From Neocallimastix lanati (nom. inval.) (taxonomy: Eukaryota > Neocallimastigomycota > Neocallimastigomycetes > Neocallimastigales > Neocallimastigaceae): a stretch of DNA of 64,000 bases. The notes beneath the pieces are model-generated. The model ran no database searches, was not told the DNA's origin, and saw only the letters and a program-made list of their open reading frames with translations. Made by a program: the position numbers and the translations under genes. Positions 43,735 through 56,253 of this stretch are shown here, in pieces (position 1 is the stretch's first letter; every line of letters starts with the position of its first letter). The stretch covers positions 340,001 through 404,000 of the forward strand of contig JACVTC010000038.1 in NCBI GenBank assembly GCA_016946835.1, in the 5' to 3' direction.

Positions 43735-44375
43735 AATGTGGTGTCCACTAAACTCTCCCCTAAAAATACAGAAAGATCCTTAATAAGTGAATCACTCTCT
43801 ATAGATTCTGTGAAAGGAACTTAGACTGTTAGTATTTGTGTTTGAAATATATATAAAAAAGGACTACTAATAGTATTGTTCCTAAGGCACTCTTGGTACT
43901 GAAGGATTTCTTACTAAATCGATCAAACAGTAACTCAAGAGAACTACTAATGATAGGTATTGTTTTAGCAAGTTAAAACACATGCACCACAATATACGTA
44001 ACAGTAGACCCCTGTGAATTTTTGAAGAGTTGTTCACTTAAATGTCTTCATTCTCCAGTATCAAATTATAACACATTTAAAGTTGAAATTCCACCAAGAA
44101 GGAATAGGTAAATATATTTATTAATAAAATTTTCATATTCTAAAATATTAGAATATATAGGTAATATAGGAAGAGTACTTATTTTATCACTGAATATTAT
44201 AAAAAAGGTCATTGATGAAATCTAAAGATTCTCATCTATATAATGAAAAGGAAGAGCATTCGAATATCCAACAGAGGAACGACTGTTCGCCTTCTCCACA
44301 GGCATAGGTAGACTTTCGGACAATTGTTAAAAACTCTACCACTTCTGATAGTAATAGTAGGTCATACACCATAAT
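43735..44375. other. GC-richer island, degenerate repeat element of unknown class
   Basis: Non-coding patch of ordinary composition (for example CACTCTTGGTACTGAAGG, GACTGTTCGCCTTCTCC). A segment at about 43905-43965 (ATCAAACAGTAACTCAAGAG, then AACTACTAATGATAGGTATT) is clearly related to 59165-59215, so this is a dispersed element. No intact frame, poly(A) tail or duplication is seen. Confidence 0.55.
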
Positions 44376-44831
44376 AAATTAATATTAATAAAATATTGAA
44401 ATTTAATTATTAAATATAAAAAAATACAAAATCTTAATTATTCATTTTTTATTCTTATTTATTTATATATTTATTATTTAAAAATATATATATTTAAAAA
44501 ATATTATGTACTACATTTTTTTTAAGATATTAATTATATGGTATATATATATTACTAAAATAAAAAAAAAATAATAATAATAATAATTACATAATTTTTA
44601 ATATTTAACTTTGTTAAATAAATTATATTTTCTATAATTCTAAAAGCATAAAAATTATTTTTTTTTTTATAGAAAAATTTTTTTCTTTTTTTTTTTACAT
44701 TATATTTATATTTATATTCTCATTTATAAGTAAAGATTTGATTTTATTCTTTATAATAAAATTTATAAACATTAGAAAAATGTATTATTTATGTTTTTTT
44801 TTTTTTTTTGTTTATTTGTTTGTTTATTTGT

Positions 44832-46385
44832 TTAGAGTTTTGAAGCATTTCCCATACTGTAAACTTTATGTATGTAAAGTTTTTCAGCATCAGTCCAAAC
44901 ACGAGATTCTTCACGAGCTTTAAGTTGTAATAATGATGGTAATAAATCATGAACAAATTGTTCACTAGCTTCACGTGGTAAAAGAGTTGGAAGGTGATCA
45001 ATAGAAACAATATCACATGGACGATTATTCTTAGTTTTAAGAACAATACATGGATCATCAAAAGTAGTACAATAGTTATAAACTGGAATTGGATTATGTG
45101 GATTAGTAGCATCACAACTAACATCTACAATAACAGAAAGATTACGTTCACCATCTAATATATAATAAAATTAATAAAATAAATTAATAAAAAACATTAA
45201 ATTATATATAATGCTCTTATCCATTATCCACTATAATTAATTAATGATTAAAAAAAAAAACTTACCAAGCATATCCCTAGTAAGGAATGGTGGAATTGGC
45301 TTAGAAAGATAAATACAATTAACAAAGATATCAACATCTAAAATTTCTTTGAATGGACCACCACGAGCTGTTTCATTTCTATCCCACTTTAAAATATTAC
45401 TTTCTGGAATGCCAAGAAGTTTAGCCATATCGCAAGCACCAGTACCACAACGACCAATGGCTCCCATAACCATAATCTTTGGAATTCTACCAACCTTCTT
45501 AACTATTTTATTTAAATACAATTTAATAAAAAATTTTTTTTTATTTATCACTCCGTAATTATTTAATTAATAAAATATAAATAATATTTTTAAAAAAAAT
45601 ACATACTAGCAGCATCTAATTTATTCTTAATATCATCTACAAGAGCTTCTTGATTTGGATATGGATTAATTCTTGGGTATTTTGTAATCCTACAGTAATT
45701 AATTAATTAATTAATTAATTAATTAAAATTAATCAATTTAAATATAGACAATAACATAGAAATTCTTTGATAAAATCAAATACTTACTTTTTGTCGGAAA
45801 GTTGTTGAACACTCCAAGTTAAAGCACCGACAGCACAACCTGCAAAACCAGCATAGTAACCGAAAGCGGCAACACGACGACCATTCTTGTCCTTTAAAAA
45901 TTCAAGATCTAATAATGTACCATTACCACGCTTAAATCTACCTAAAACATCTCTCCAACCGGCTTGTTGTTTGAAACAGTGAGCAAACATAATGTGTTGA
46001 TGAATTAATGGACTATTATCATTTTCTGGTAATTCCTTTAAACCAATAATATAAGTATTTTTTGGGGCATTACGCCATGAACCAGTAGGAACGAGCTTAC
46101 AACCAACCCTTTTTTAAGAAGAGAAAAAAAAAAATAAAAATATATATATATATATATATTAGTATTTATTTTCCATAATAATTTTACTTTCCATTATCAT
46201 AATAGCCATAATTAATTCAATTTTAACATTTACTTTTCATATTCAGAATCATCAAAAATAGAGGCTTCACTTCTTTCAATACTAACATCAAAACCATTAT
46301 CAAGTAAAACCTTAGCATATTGTGGGGTTAAAGCAGCACGTTGTTCATTTTTCTTAGTTTCAGCGCGAAGATGAATAGAAACCAT
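44832..46385 (-). CDS. LYS1: Saccharopine dehydrogenase (NAD+, L-lysine-forming)
   Basis: Minus-strand exons 46234-46385, 45788-46108, 45607-45689, 45266-45502 and 44832-45154 join in frame to 371 residues, close to the 373 of yeast Lys1. The enzyme catalyses the last step of the alpha-aminoadipate lysine pathway, oxidative cleavage of saccharopine to lysine and 2-oxoglutarate with NAD+. Conserved sites seen are [17 protein letters not shown] at the N terminus, the Lys/His pair of the active site as K75 (IGLKELPE) and H94 ([11 protein letters not shown]), the nucleotide-binding loop [11 protein letters not shown] with C204, and [14 protein letters not shown] near the C terminus. The C terminus SMGNASKL could act as a weak peroxisomal signal (SKL), matching the peroxisomal site reported for yeast Lys1. 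Introns are GT-AG, and intron 2 contains a short TTAA run. The pathway itself is a fungal marker. Confidence 0.95.
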
Positions 46386-46821
46386 TTTTTATCTTTATTA
46401 TTATTCTTAAAAATTACTTTTATTATAGATAAAAAAAAAAATTAAATATAAATATGCATAATTAGTTTACAAATTCAAATTATTTCAATACAATATAAAT
46501 AATATTCTTAATAAATTTTAACTTATAATTAACTTTTTTATATACCCTTTATATATTAAATAAATAAATATTTAAATTGTTATAAAAAATTTATTATAAT
46601 TGTATGATTTTTAAAAAAAAATAATAAAAAAAAGTAGAAAAAAAATTATATTTATATAAAAATAAAATAATAACAATATTTATATAATGTAATATATTAA
46701 TCAATTATTTCAATTTCAAAAATTAATGGCCAGGAGTAAAGTATAAAATAAAAAATTTAAAAAATTAAATAAAAATGGTTACATATAATAATGATTCATC
46801 ATGTAAGTAATAAAGAATATT

Positions 46822-46852
<31 letters not shown>

Positions 46853-48206
46853 TTAAATTATTAAATAAATAAAAATTAATTCAATATTTATTTATTTATT
46901 TATTTATTTATATATTAATGAATAAAAAAAATTATAATTTAAATAAATTAAATGTCAAGTTAAAAATTTCTAATCAAAAAATATTTCAACCAATGAAATC
47001 AAAAGATAAGAGAAAAAAAATATATATATTTGATGAAAAAAATTAAACAAAAATTTTGATGAATCTATAATCTGTAATTTATTTCAATATAATTAAAATG
47101 AATTATTATAATTAAATGAGATAGTGTATTCCAAATAATAAATTATTATCATTCCTACATATTAAACATGAAAGAAAAATAAATTATTATGATAATTAAT
47201 TAAGTATTATAATTAATAATAATAATAATTAATTATTATTATTATTATTATTGTTATTAGTATTATTAATTTAATATTATCACTTTTAAATAGTCATACC
47301 ATAAAATTGGAAATGAATGGAATTTTATTCCATTATACTAAATTATTTTTGATAAATATAATTATCCTAACTTAATCTACTGATGCAAAATTATTTTAAA
47401 AAGAAAAAAAAAATATTATCTATAAACAATAAATTGATGTTTTTTTCTAATTAATAGTTACAGTAATTATTATCAATATCAATATTAATAATTGTTGTTC
47501 TTGTTATTTTATCTAAAAGTTTACTTTTTTTATTATTAATTAATTAATATTTATTAATTACTATTTATTATTTATTATTTATTATTTATTATTTATTTAT
47601 CATTTATTATTTATTTATTATTTATTATTTATTTATTATTAATTAATTAATATTTATTAATTACTATTTATTATTTATTATTTATTATTTATTATTTATT
47701 TATCATTTATTATTTATTTATTATTTATTATTTATTTATTATTTATTATTTATTATTTATTATTTTTTATTTATTATTTATTATTTATTATTTATTATTT
47801 ATCATTTATTATTTATTATTAATTATTTATTATTGATTATTGATTATTGATTTATTTAATATTGATTTATTTAATATTGATTTTTGTCAAGATGATATAC
47901 AGTAACTAGTATAATAAAATTTAACATTTACCAATGCTCAATTTAATTATCATCTTATATTACAAATTTTAATTCCATTTAAGGTTTTGTCAAATTGATT
48001 CTTATAATGATAGAAATTTGATAACCTTAAATAAAAAAAATTAATTTAAAAAAAAAAAAAGAAAAAAAAAAGAAAGAAAAGAAAGATGGATTATTCTTTT
48101 ATAAATTTATAATTAAAGTTTAAAAAAAATTAAAATTTAAAAAAAAAATATAGATATAATATATATTACTTATCCAGATTTTTATTAATTAATTCATATT
48201 TTTTTA

Positions 48207-48240
<34 letters not shown>

Positions 48241-48872
48241 TATAATTATAAAATTTCTGTATATAATAATATTAAAAAAAATGATTCTTTAAACATAAAT
48301 TAAAAATAATATTTAGTAAATAATTCATTATTTTAAATAATATTTATAATTTTATTAAAATATATTATTACAAGATAAAAATAAATAAACATAATATAAA
48401 GCTCTAATCAATCGAAACATTGAACACTTCATTAACAATAAAAGTTTTTTATTATAGTTCTTAAAGTTATTTTATTATTTTATTTATTAATTAATGGATT
48501 TTTCTATATGTAATAATTATATAATTATATTATGTTCAAACCAGTTATTAAGAGATAGAAACTCAATTGGAAGTGATTCTAACAATCTTTTAATATTATA
48601 TTATAATTAATTTATAATATTAATTATAGATATATAAAAAAAAGAATTAAAAAATAATACTAATAATAATAATAACAAACAAAAAAATAAGCACTAAAAA
48701 ATGTTTAAAAAAAAGTGGATAAATTAAATAATTTGAAAACTTTATCTAAAAAGATTAAATAACAAATAAAAAAAAATCTCAAAATAAATACAAAACTAAT
48801 TTTTAAAAGATATAAGATAAGATTATATAAAATCAGTTTCTTGATTTTCTGCAATCTATAGAAAAGCTTATT

Positions 48873-48906
<34 letters not shown>

Positions 48907-49185
48907 ATGTTATAAAATATTTTTTATTATTATTACAATTTCCTTTGAATTATGTGTTAATTAAATAATCTCATAGATTCTTTTTACAAAGATCTAGATC
49001 TTTTTAAAATTTTTAAAAAAAAAATATATATATATAAATTAAATGCGGAAAAAAGCGGCAGGAAGATTAAATTTTTATATATTATAAATATTACGTGTAT
49101 AAAAAAAACTTATATAAAAATATATACTTATAATATTAATATTATATATAATTACATTTTGATACATTAATTATATTTAATACAA
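46386..49185. other. AT desert upstream of LYS1
   Basis: The left edge should contain the LYS1 promoter. No Gcn4-type TGACTC site is evident close to the start. The rest is A/T-only sequence with an ATTTATT array at 47535-47870, a T-run at 48876-48905 and no coding frame. Confidence 0.65.
47535..47870. repeat. (ATTTATT)n heptamer array, internally duplicated
   Basis: Reverse-complement orientation of the AATAAAT heptamer found elsewhere. A longer block starting ATTAATTAATTAATATTTATT occurs at about 47535 and again at about 47638, showing a roughly 103-bp higher-order duplication. Confidence 0.85.
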
Positions 49186-50150
49186 TTAAATACTAATTGA
49201 ATAAATGCGGAAATGAGAGTGGAGAATTAATCATTTCCAATAATTGTTATAATAAATATTGTATATGTTATTATACAAAAATAAATAAAAACTAAAACCT
49301 ACTTTTATATTATTATTTCAATGTGGTAAATTTCCGAAAATGCGGCGTTTAAAATTTCTAATAAATAAACAAATAAATAATAATAATAAATAAAATAATA
49401 ATAATAAATAAAATAATAATAAAAAATGAATAATTAATTATTTAAAAGAAAAGCATTAAAAAAAAAAAAAAAAAAATTAACAATAATTGACAGTATAAAA
49501 ATTATTTTCATAATAATTTAATATCACTTGAACCAATAAAAATAAATGAAATAGTTTTTTAAAATTATCTTAAACTTGATAATTATCATTTATAATATAT
49601 TGAAATATTAATAAAATATTATTGTAAAAAAAAAAGTTTTTATATCTGAAAATCCAGATTATATACTAAATATAATTAAATACTAATACTGATTAAATAA
49701 ATATGGAAAAGAGAGTGGAGAATCAATTATTTATAATAATTGTTATAATAAATATTATATATAGTATTACACAATAATAAATAAATTTTAAAACCTACTT
49801 TTGTATTATTATTTCAATGTGGCGTTTAAAATTTCTAATAAATAAACAAATAAATAATAATGAATAAAATAATAATAATAATAAACAAAATAATAATAAA
49901 TAAATAATTATAATAAAAAAGAAATATAAATGAGTTAATAATTAATAAAATTTTAAATATTTTAGTTAATATTTTCATAGCACTTTATATATTTGGTGTA
50001 TTAAAAACTGAATAATTAATATTTATTTAAAAATAAAAGAACAACATTAAAAAATAAAAAATTAAGCAAACAAAGATATTTAATTATTTGTGTAGTAATT
50101 TTACATTATTTGAATTAATAAGAATAAATGAAATAGTTTTTAAAATAATC
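49186..50150. repeat. Local segmental duplication, two diverged copies of about 400 bp
   Basis: Copy 1 (about 49186-49580) and copy 2 (about 49677-50150) share TAAATACTAAT, GAGAGTGGAGAAT, ATAATTGTTATAATAAATATT, AAACCTACTTTT, TTATTATTTCAATGTGG, GCGTTTAAAATTTCTAATAA and AATAAATGAAATAGTTTTT in the same order. Copy 2 has lost part of the CCGAAAATGCGG segment. A fragment of the unit, with GCGGAAAAAAGCGG, also lies at about 49044. There is no open frame; it is probably an old element or local duplication. Confidence 0.75.
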
Positions 50151-50319
50151 TTGTATGCCAAACTATGCAAATATCGTTCAACTAGTATCAACTTACACAG
50201 TCATAGTTTATATATATTTTAATGAACAATTAATGCTAAATAGCATACAAATACAATCAATTTTAAATTTAATAGTTATTTTTTTAATATGTATTTTTAA
50301 TATAATTTAAATTTATAAC

Positions 50320-50940
50320 GGGTTAGGATAAATGTAATACATTTTAAAGGATTAAGAAATTTTTCTCATAATCGAGGGAGAGTTATATTTTGCTAAGTTG
50401 CATTTCTCCAAGTGGAGTATTAATAGAAATAAATGAATAAATAAATAAATAAAAATTCAAAATAATTTTCTTTAAACTTGTTTATATTCAATATTACAAT
50501 ATTAATAGTATTTAATTCTATTTATTTATATATTTAATAATTTTCAATTTAGCGAAATGCCCCAGTCCACATAATCGAACCGGTTCGATCTCTAACTATT
50601 TTCTTGAATTTCCTCATAAGGGGTTTTTATAGAATATAGCAGTTAGGGCTACAGGTAAGTATTTCCTTCTTATATATATAATATTATTCTAAATATCCTA
50701 AAATATATACAAAATACTGTTTTAACTGTGGGACTGAGAAGATTGCGCAAGTACTGTTACTTAATATATTTACTAAATTGCAATCCTACTTATGCATTTG
50801 CCAAAGGAGCTAGTACGTATTTCTATGGATTAGTTTATATCAACCTTGCTTTAAAGAGAAGTTAGGAACTGAAGAAACATTCCGAAAAAAGGTTTACTGG
50901 AAAATTCTTAGTAATAATATGTATGTAAGAGCACTAATGC
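50320..50940. other. GC-richer island, possible diverged SINE-like remnant
   Basis: Non-coding stretch with a perfect 16-bp palindrome ATCGAACCGGTTCGAT (about 50574-50589), whose halves look like a B box in either direction. It also has GTTAGGGCTACAGGTAAG near 50642 and GATTGCGCAAG near 50740, faint echoes in the same order of family A's TTAGGG, CAGGTAGG and CATTGCGTAAG. The relation to family A is suggestive only. No target-site duplication found. Confidence 0.4.
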
Positions 50941-51490
50941 TGAATTTTTTACTTTGAATTATAGCATTTTATTTATAAAATTTATATATAATTCTTTTTT
51001 TTTAATATTAATATTATATAAGTTTTAAATTAAAAAAAAATATTTAAATTAAATAATGTAAAAAAAATGTATACATTAAATAATTTTTTTGTAAAATTAT
51101 TTTATTTTTTTTTTTTTTATTGTTATATTAGTAAAATTTATAAGAAATTTATAGGGAATAAAAAGAATTATATTCTTTGTAAATGTTACTAAAAATACTA
51201 ATTTCCTAACATTTATTATAATTTTAAATATTAAATAGTTTATTATAAATAAATAGGATATATTATATTAATATATAGTTTATATAGTTTATGAATATAA
51301 TTTTAAAAAATTTTTATTTTTATAAGCCTCTTTTATATAGTTAATATTAGAACATGTATTTAATGTATTAAAATATGTATGATCTATCAAATGTATTTTG
51401 TATGTATAAATAGCATTAAATTATGTATTCTTAAAAAATAAGCCTTTTGCTTCAAATAAATAAAGTTAATAAATAAACAAATATTGAGAT
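50941..51490. other. AT-rich stretch, no gene seen
   Basis: Plain A/T-rich sequence up to the target site of SINE B, with no repeats or frames worth reporting. Confidence 0.7.
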
Positions 51491-51964
51491 TTTTAACAGT
51501 AAATAAGCCATGTTGGTCCAGTCGGTTAGGACGATACAGGTCACTGTAGAGGGCGGGGTTCGAATCCTCGGCATGGCACCAAATAATCGGATGAGGTTTC
51601 TATCCTGGGATATCATGAGACCACACGTGATGTCCATAAGGCTTTCCCTCAAATGATTATTTCACCCATCCCTGATACTACGCTTTGAATTGAAGCATAG
51701 ACCTTGATGATTGTAAAATTTCCAATCGCCAATGATTACACCCACTAGGGAGGAGTTAATGGTTCCGTTCTGATGCTCGTGGTCATTAGAGATATATGTA
51801 GGAACGTTAGGAATGCATCTCCGGGCAGTGTGTAACGACGATTGAGAGCGGCGAAGCTGATACAGTATGCCAATAACTCATCACCTTACAGTTAATTAAT
51901 AACTGTATGGCCATATGGGAGATGGGTACCCATATGTGCAAGTCTATGTTTTAACAGTAAATAA
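51491..51964 (+). mobile_element. SINE (family B) with tRNA-like head and perfect 16-bp target-site duplication
   Basis: TTTTAACAGTAAATAA occurs at 51491-51506 and at 51949-51964, exactly bounding a 442-bp element (51507-51948). Its first 72 bases fold like a tRNA: acceptor GCCATGT with GCATGGC, D stem GTCC/GGAC around AGTCGGTTA, and T arm CGGGG-TTCGAAT-CCTCG with a good pol III B box. A discriminator A and an encoded CCA follow (51578-51581). The anticodon arm is degenerate (stem TACAG/CTGTA with a loop too small). The body is GC-rich and non-coding and ends in TTGAGAGCGGCGA, CAGTTAATTA, a hairpin with CCCATATG, and AAGTCTATG, with no A tail. The 3' portion resembles family A. Confidence 0.9.
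51507..51581 (+). other. tRNA-derived head of SINE B
   Basis: Acceptor, D and T stems pair correctly, and U8 and the GG of the D loop are in place. The anticodon stem-loop is shortened, so a functional tRNA is unlikely. The anticodon would read around GTC or TCA depending on alignment. The 3' CCA in the DNA points to derivation from a processed tRNA-like RNA. Confidence 0.75.
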
Positions 51965-52077
51965 TTTAATGATTTGTATGATAGAAAGAATATACCTTAA
52001 TATATAATAATTAAAAAATGTAAAATATTTTGTATATAAATCTAATTTTTGTAAAATAATTCTGAAATAATAATAAT

Positions 52078-53076
52078 AATAATAAGTAATAAATAATAAA
52101 TAATAAATAATAAATAATAAATAATAAATAATAAATAATAAATAATAAATAATAAATAATAAAATAATAGATAATAAATAATAAATAATAAATAATAAAT
52201 AATAAATAATAATAAATAATAAATAATAAATAATAAATAATAAATAATAAATAATAAATAATAAATAATAAATAATAAATAATAAATAATAAATAATAAA
52301 TAATAAATAATAAATAATAAATAATAAATAATAAATAATAAATAATAAATAATAAATAATAAATAATAAATAATAAATAATAAATAATAAATAATAAATA
52401 ATAAATAATAAATAATAAATAATAAATAATAAATAATAAATAATAAATAATAAATAATAAATAATAAATAATAAATAATAAATAATAAATAATAAATAAT
52501 AAATAATAAATAATAAATAATAAATAATAAATAATAAATAATAAATAATAAATAATAAATAATAAATAATAAATAATAAATAATAAATAATAAATAATAA
52601 ATAATAAATAATAAATAATAAATAATAAATAATAAATAATAAATAATAAATAATAAATAATAAATAATAAATAATAAATAATAAATAATAAATAATAAAT
52701 AATAAATAATAAATAATAAATAATAAATAATAAATAATAAATAATAAATAATAAATAATAAATAATAAATAATAAATAATAAATAATAAATAATAAATAA
52801 TAAATAATAAATAATAAATAATAAATAATAAATAATAAATAATAAATAATAAATAATAAATAATAAATAATAAATAATAAATAATAAATAATAAATAATA
52901 AATAATAAATAATAAATAATAAATAATAAATAATAAATAATAAATAATAAATAATAAATAATAAATAATAAATAATAAATAATAAATAATAAATAATAAA
53001 TAATAAATAATAAATAATAAATAATAAATAATAAATAATAAATAATAAATAATAAATAATAAATAATAAATAATAA
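52078..53076. repeat. (AATAAAT)n heptanucleotide array, about 1 kb
   Basis: About 140 units of the 7-mer with only a few interruptions, all in the first 150 bases (near 52161-52175 and 52207-52216). The last 850 bases are uninterrupted. Each unit contains AATAAA. Confidence 0.95.
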
Positions 53077-54236
53077 TATTAAATGTAGATAACTATGATA
53101 ATAATAATGATAATAAAAAGTTAATATAGAAGTAATGTGAATAAATGAAATTTCTTTGATTATTAAAAAATATTTTTTAATTTTTAATATTATTGAATGA
53201 TAGATTAGAGTAAATATATTTATATATATATATTTTTTATTTTATTTTTTATAATTAAAAGTAATAAAGTATTCAATTAATAGAAAAGTGATTTATTATC
53301 TCAATATTTTAAGAATTTTTTAAAATATAAATATTTAATTAAAAAAAATATATATATGCGTTTTATATTTTTTTATTTTGGTAATTGTATAATTATTTTT
53401 TTTATGAAGTATTTGGCTTGTAAATTATTTTATATAAAATACATTATAGTTATCCAATCATATATAAAATTTATAATTGTATACAATACTTTAAGTAGTT
53501 TCATGACAAGGACAATATTCAATATTAGTTGTGGCTTTCTGCAAAAAAATTTTTTTTTTTAATTAATTATTTATTAAATATTGCTTATATATATATTTTA
53601 GTATTTAAATTTATTAAAAGTGAAGAGTAACAATTCAAAATTTCATATCTTGATTTTATATATAATATATTTAGTGGTGTAGGTAAAAATTAAAAGATTT
53701 CATTTCTAAATTAATAATTATTATCAATTTATATCTGCTTCATCTTAGAAAATATATAATTATAAAATAAGTATAATTGAATGTAATTTTTAATTCTATT
53801 ATTGATATTTCAAAATTAGAAATATTTTAAAATTAATTTATACAATTATACTATTGTTTTAATTTATAATATTTGAAATTATTATTTATAACGAAATATA
53901 TATATATATTTCGTTTTCACAACCTTTTAATAATGATTTGAATTTGAAATTTATTAATCTTTCATGTTAGTAGAATAACAAAGTTTTAATAATCTTCAAT
54001 TTAGTTATATAATGTATATAATATAAAAGGTATTAAATGATATATTTAAATTAATATATTGAAAATTGTTTTTATAAATAATATTTAATGATTTTGTTTC
54101 ATATAAAACTATTTTATTAATATATACCTTTTTTTTTTTTTTTTTTTTTTTTTTTTGAATTTCTAAACTTAATATTCATTGAAATGACATTTATATAGTG
54201 CAATTAATATTAAAATAAAAATAAATAATTTAGACA
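53077..54236. other. AT-rich 5' flank of the metallopeptidase gene
   Basis: No gene is supported. A Phe/Ile/Tyr-rich frame at 53356-53562 has no recognisable similarity and composition expected by chance. A small inverted repeat AACGAAATATATA with TATATATTTCGTT lies at about 53890-53916. A T-run lies at 54130-54156. Confidence 0.6.
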
Positions 54237-56215
54237 ATGGATGGTGAAAATATTGATAATAATAATGATAATAATATGAAATTAGATAATTTTAAACAAA
54301 ATGATTCAGGGTATTCATATGAACCTCAATTTACTAATATAGAAGATAATGAAATTGTTCATCAGAAAGTATTATTAGTTATTGGACGAGCTGGAAATAG
54401 ACAAACTTATTTTGAAGGAACTATTGTTGTTGAGCATGAAGACTTACCAACTTTACAATATCCAATTAGTAATTCGTAATTATTATTAAAAATAATAAAA
54501 AAAAAAATTTACTAAATATGTTTTGTTTTATATTGCTTGAGTAAAAGTTATTAAATTATTTAACAATAACATTTATGATTTATTAGATAATAAATACAAT
54601 TGTAATAATAGATAATAGATAAAAAAAAAAAAAAAAAATAAAAGAAAAGAGAATATTTGTAAAAATCAATTTTATGTTTTAATATATTTAACATTAAATT
54701 ATATGACATTAAAATTCTATAGTTGAAGAAAATTAATAAAAGTAGCAATATTAATAATAATGAAAATAAAAAATATATATAAAAACATATAAAAATAATT
54801 TCATAACATTAAAAATTCAATAATATTTATGATATATTAGATATAGAAATAATTATGTCAGAAGGAAATTAATAATAGTAGCAATATTAATAATAATGAA
54901 AATAAAAATTACACATATAATAGAAAATAAATATAAAAACATATTACATATATTTTATTTATTTATTATAATATTTATTATATATAAAGACATTTTAAGG
55001 CCTTGGTAATGCTTGTACCAGGATATAATAATTTTAAATTTAATTTTCATGATCCTGTGACTCAAAATTTTTATAGTTCAGAATTACAAATATATTATTT
55101 ACCATTATTACAAAATCCTCCATTACATCTTGCTATTTTAGTTGCTAGTGATAGTGAAGAAGTATTTGATGTACCTCGTTATAAAGATGAATATTCAGAT
55201 AATAATCTTGAAAAAGCAATAGAAAAATTTAGGTATTTATAATAATTATACTAATAATATATATATATATATTATGTAAATATAGTACAAAGATAGTTTT
55301 TTTTTATTTAAATTTAAAAATATGTATATAATATATATGTATTATTTTATTATTTAAAGATGTGTTGCATATATGTGGCAGGCGTTTACATCAGAACAAA
55401 TGAATCGTCAAGGATTTGGTAGACGTACCTTCAGAATAGAAGAAAGTTGGTTAGAAGGTATTATTGTTTTTTTTTTTTTTTTTTTTTTTTTTATTCTTTT
55501 AGTCTATTTGCTTTAAAAATAAAAAAATTTTTTTATTATTATTTCTTAAATTGAATAAAATATATTATTTTGAATTATTTATAATAAATTATTATTATTA
55601 TATATATTTTTATATATATTTATTTTTATAAATATTATATGAATGATAAAATTATATTGCTAATAATAATGATAATAATAATTGAAAAATTAAATTTAAT
55701 AGATACAATGATTTCATCTAAAGAATTATCAAGTACAGCAAAAATCCATATTGTTAGAACAGATAAAACTGTAAATGAATTACGTTCAAAGGATTGTAAT
55801 ATATATAATGTATTTTTAGAAGCTTTAAAAAGTTATGGTTCCCCATTCAATAAAATTTGTTATGTTGCCGGTTTAATTCTTGATAGTCATTATGATAAAG
55901 AAACGGATACGGTTTTGGGACATACTTCATTAGGTGGTGGTTCTGGTCATATAGGTTTAGGTGTATTTGGGTCACAACAAATCCATACATGGCCAACATG
56001 CCTAGAAGATGTTGTACCCTGTTTAACAGATAATACATCTAATGATCCAATAAGGTGTGGATCGAAGTTCGAAGGATGTAAATATAAAACAATAATTAGA
56101 ATATTATTCTTATTCGTTCTTATTCTTAAATATTATAATTTAAAATTTTAAATTACTAACTTTTTAAATTTATTTTTAGTTTTTAGTTAATTTAATTAAT
56201 TTACTAATTTTTCTT

Positions 56216-56253
<38 letters not shown>

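Noticed and set aside
51507-51581. Functional tRNA gene
   Set aside because: Anticodon arm is degenerate, CCA is encoded, the sequence continues into a SINE body, and target-site duplications bound the whole unit.
52078-53076. Centromere or telomere array
   Set aside because: The heptamer is not G-rich like telomere repeats, the array is internal and short, and nothing else suggests a centromere.
53356-53562. Hydrophobic 68-residue protein
   Set aside because: Codon composition and residues are those expected of random AT-rich sequence; no recognisable motif or neighbour support.
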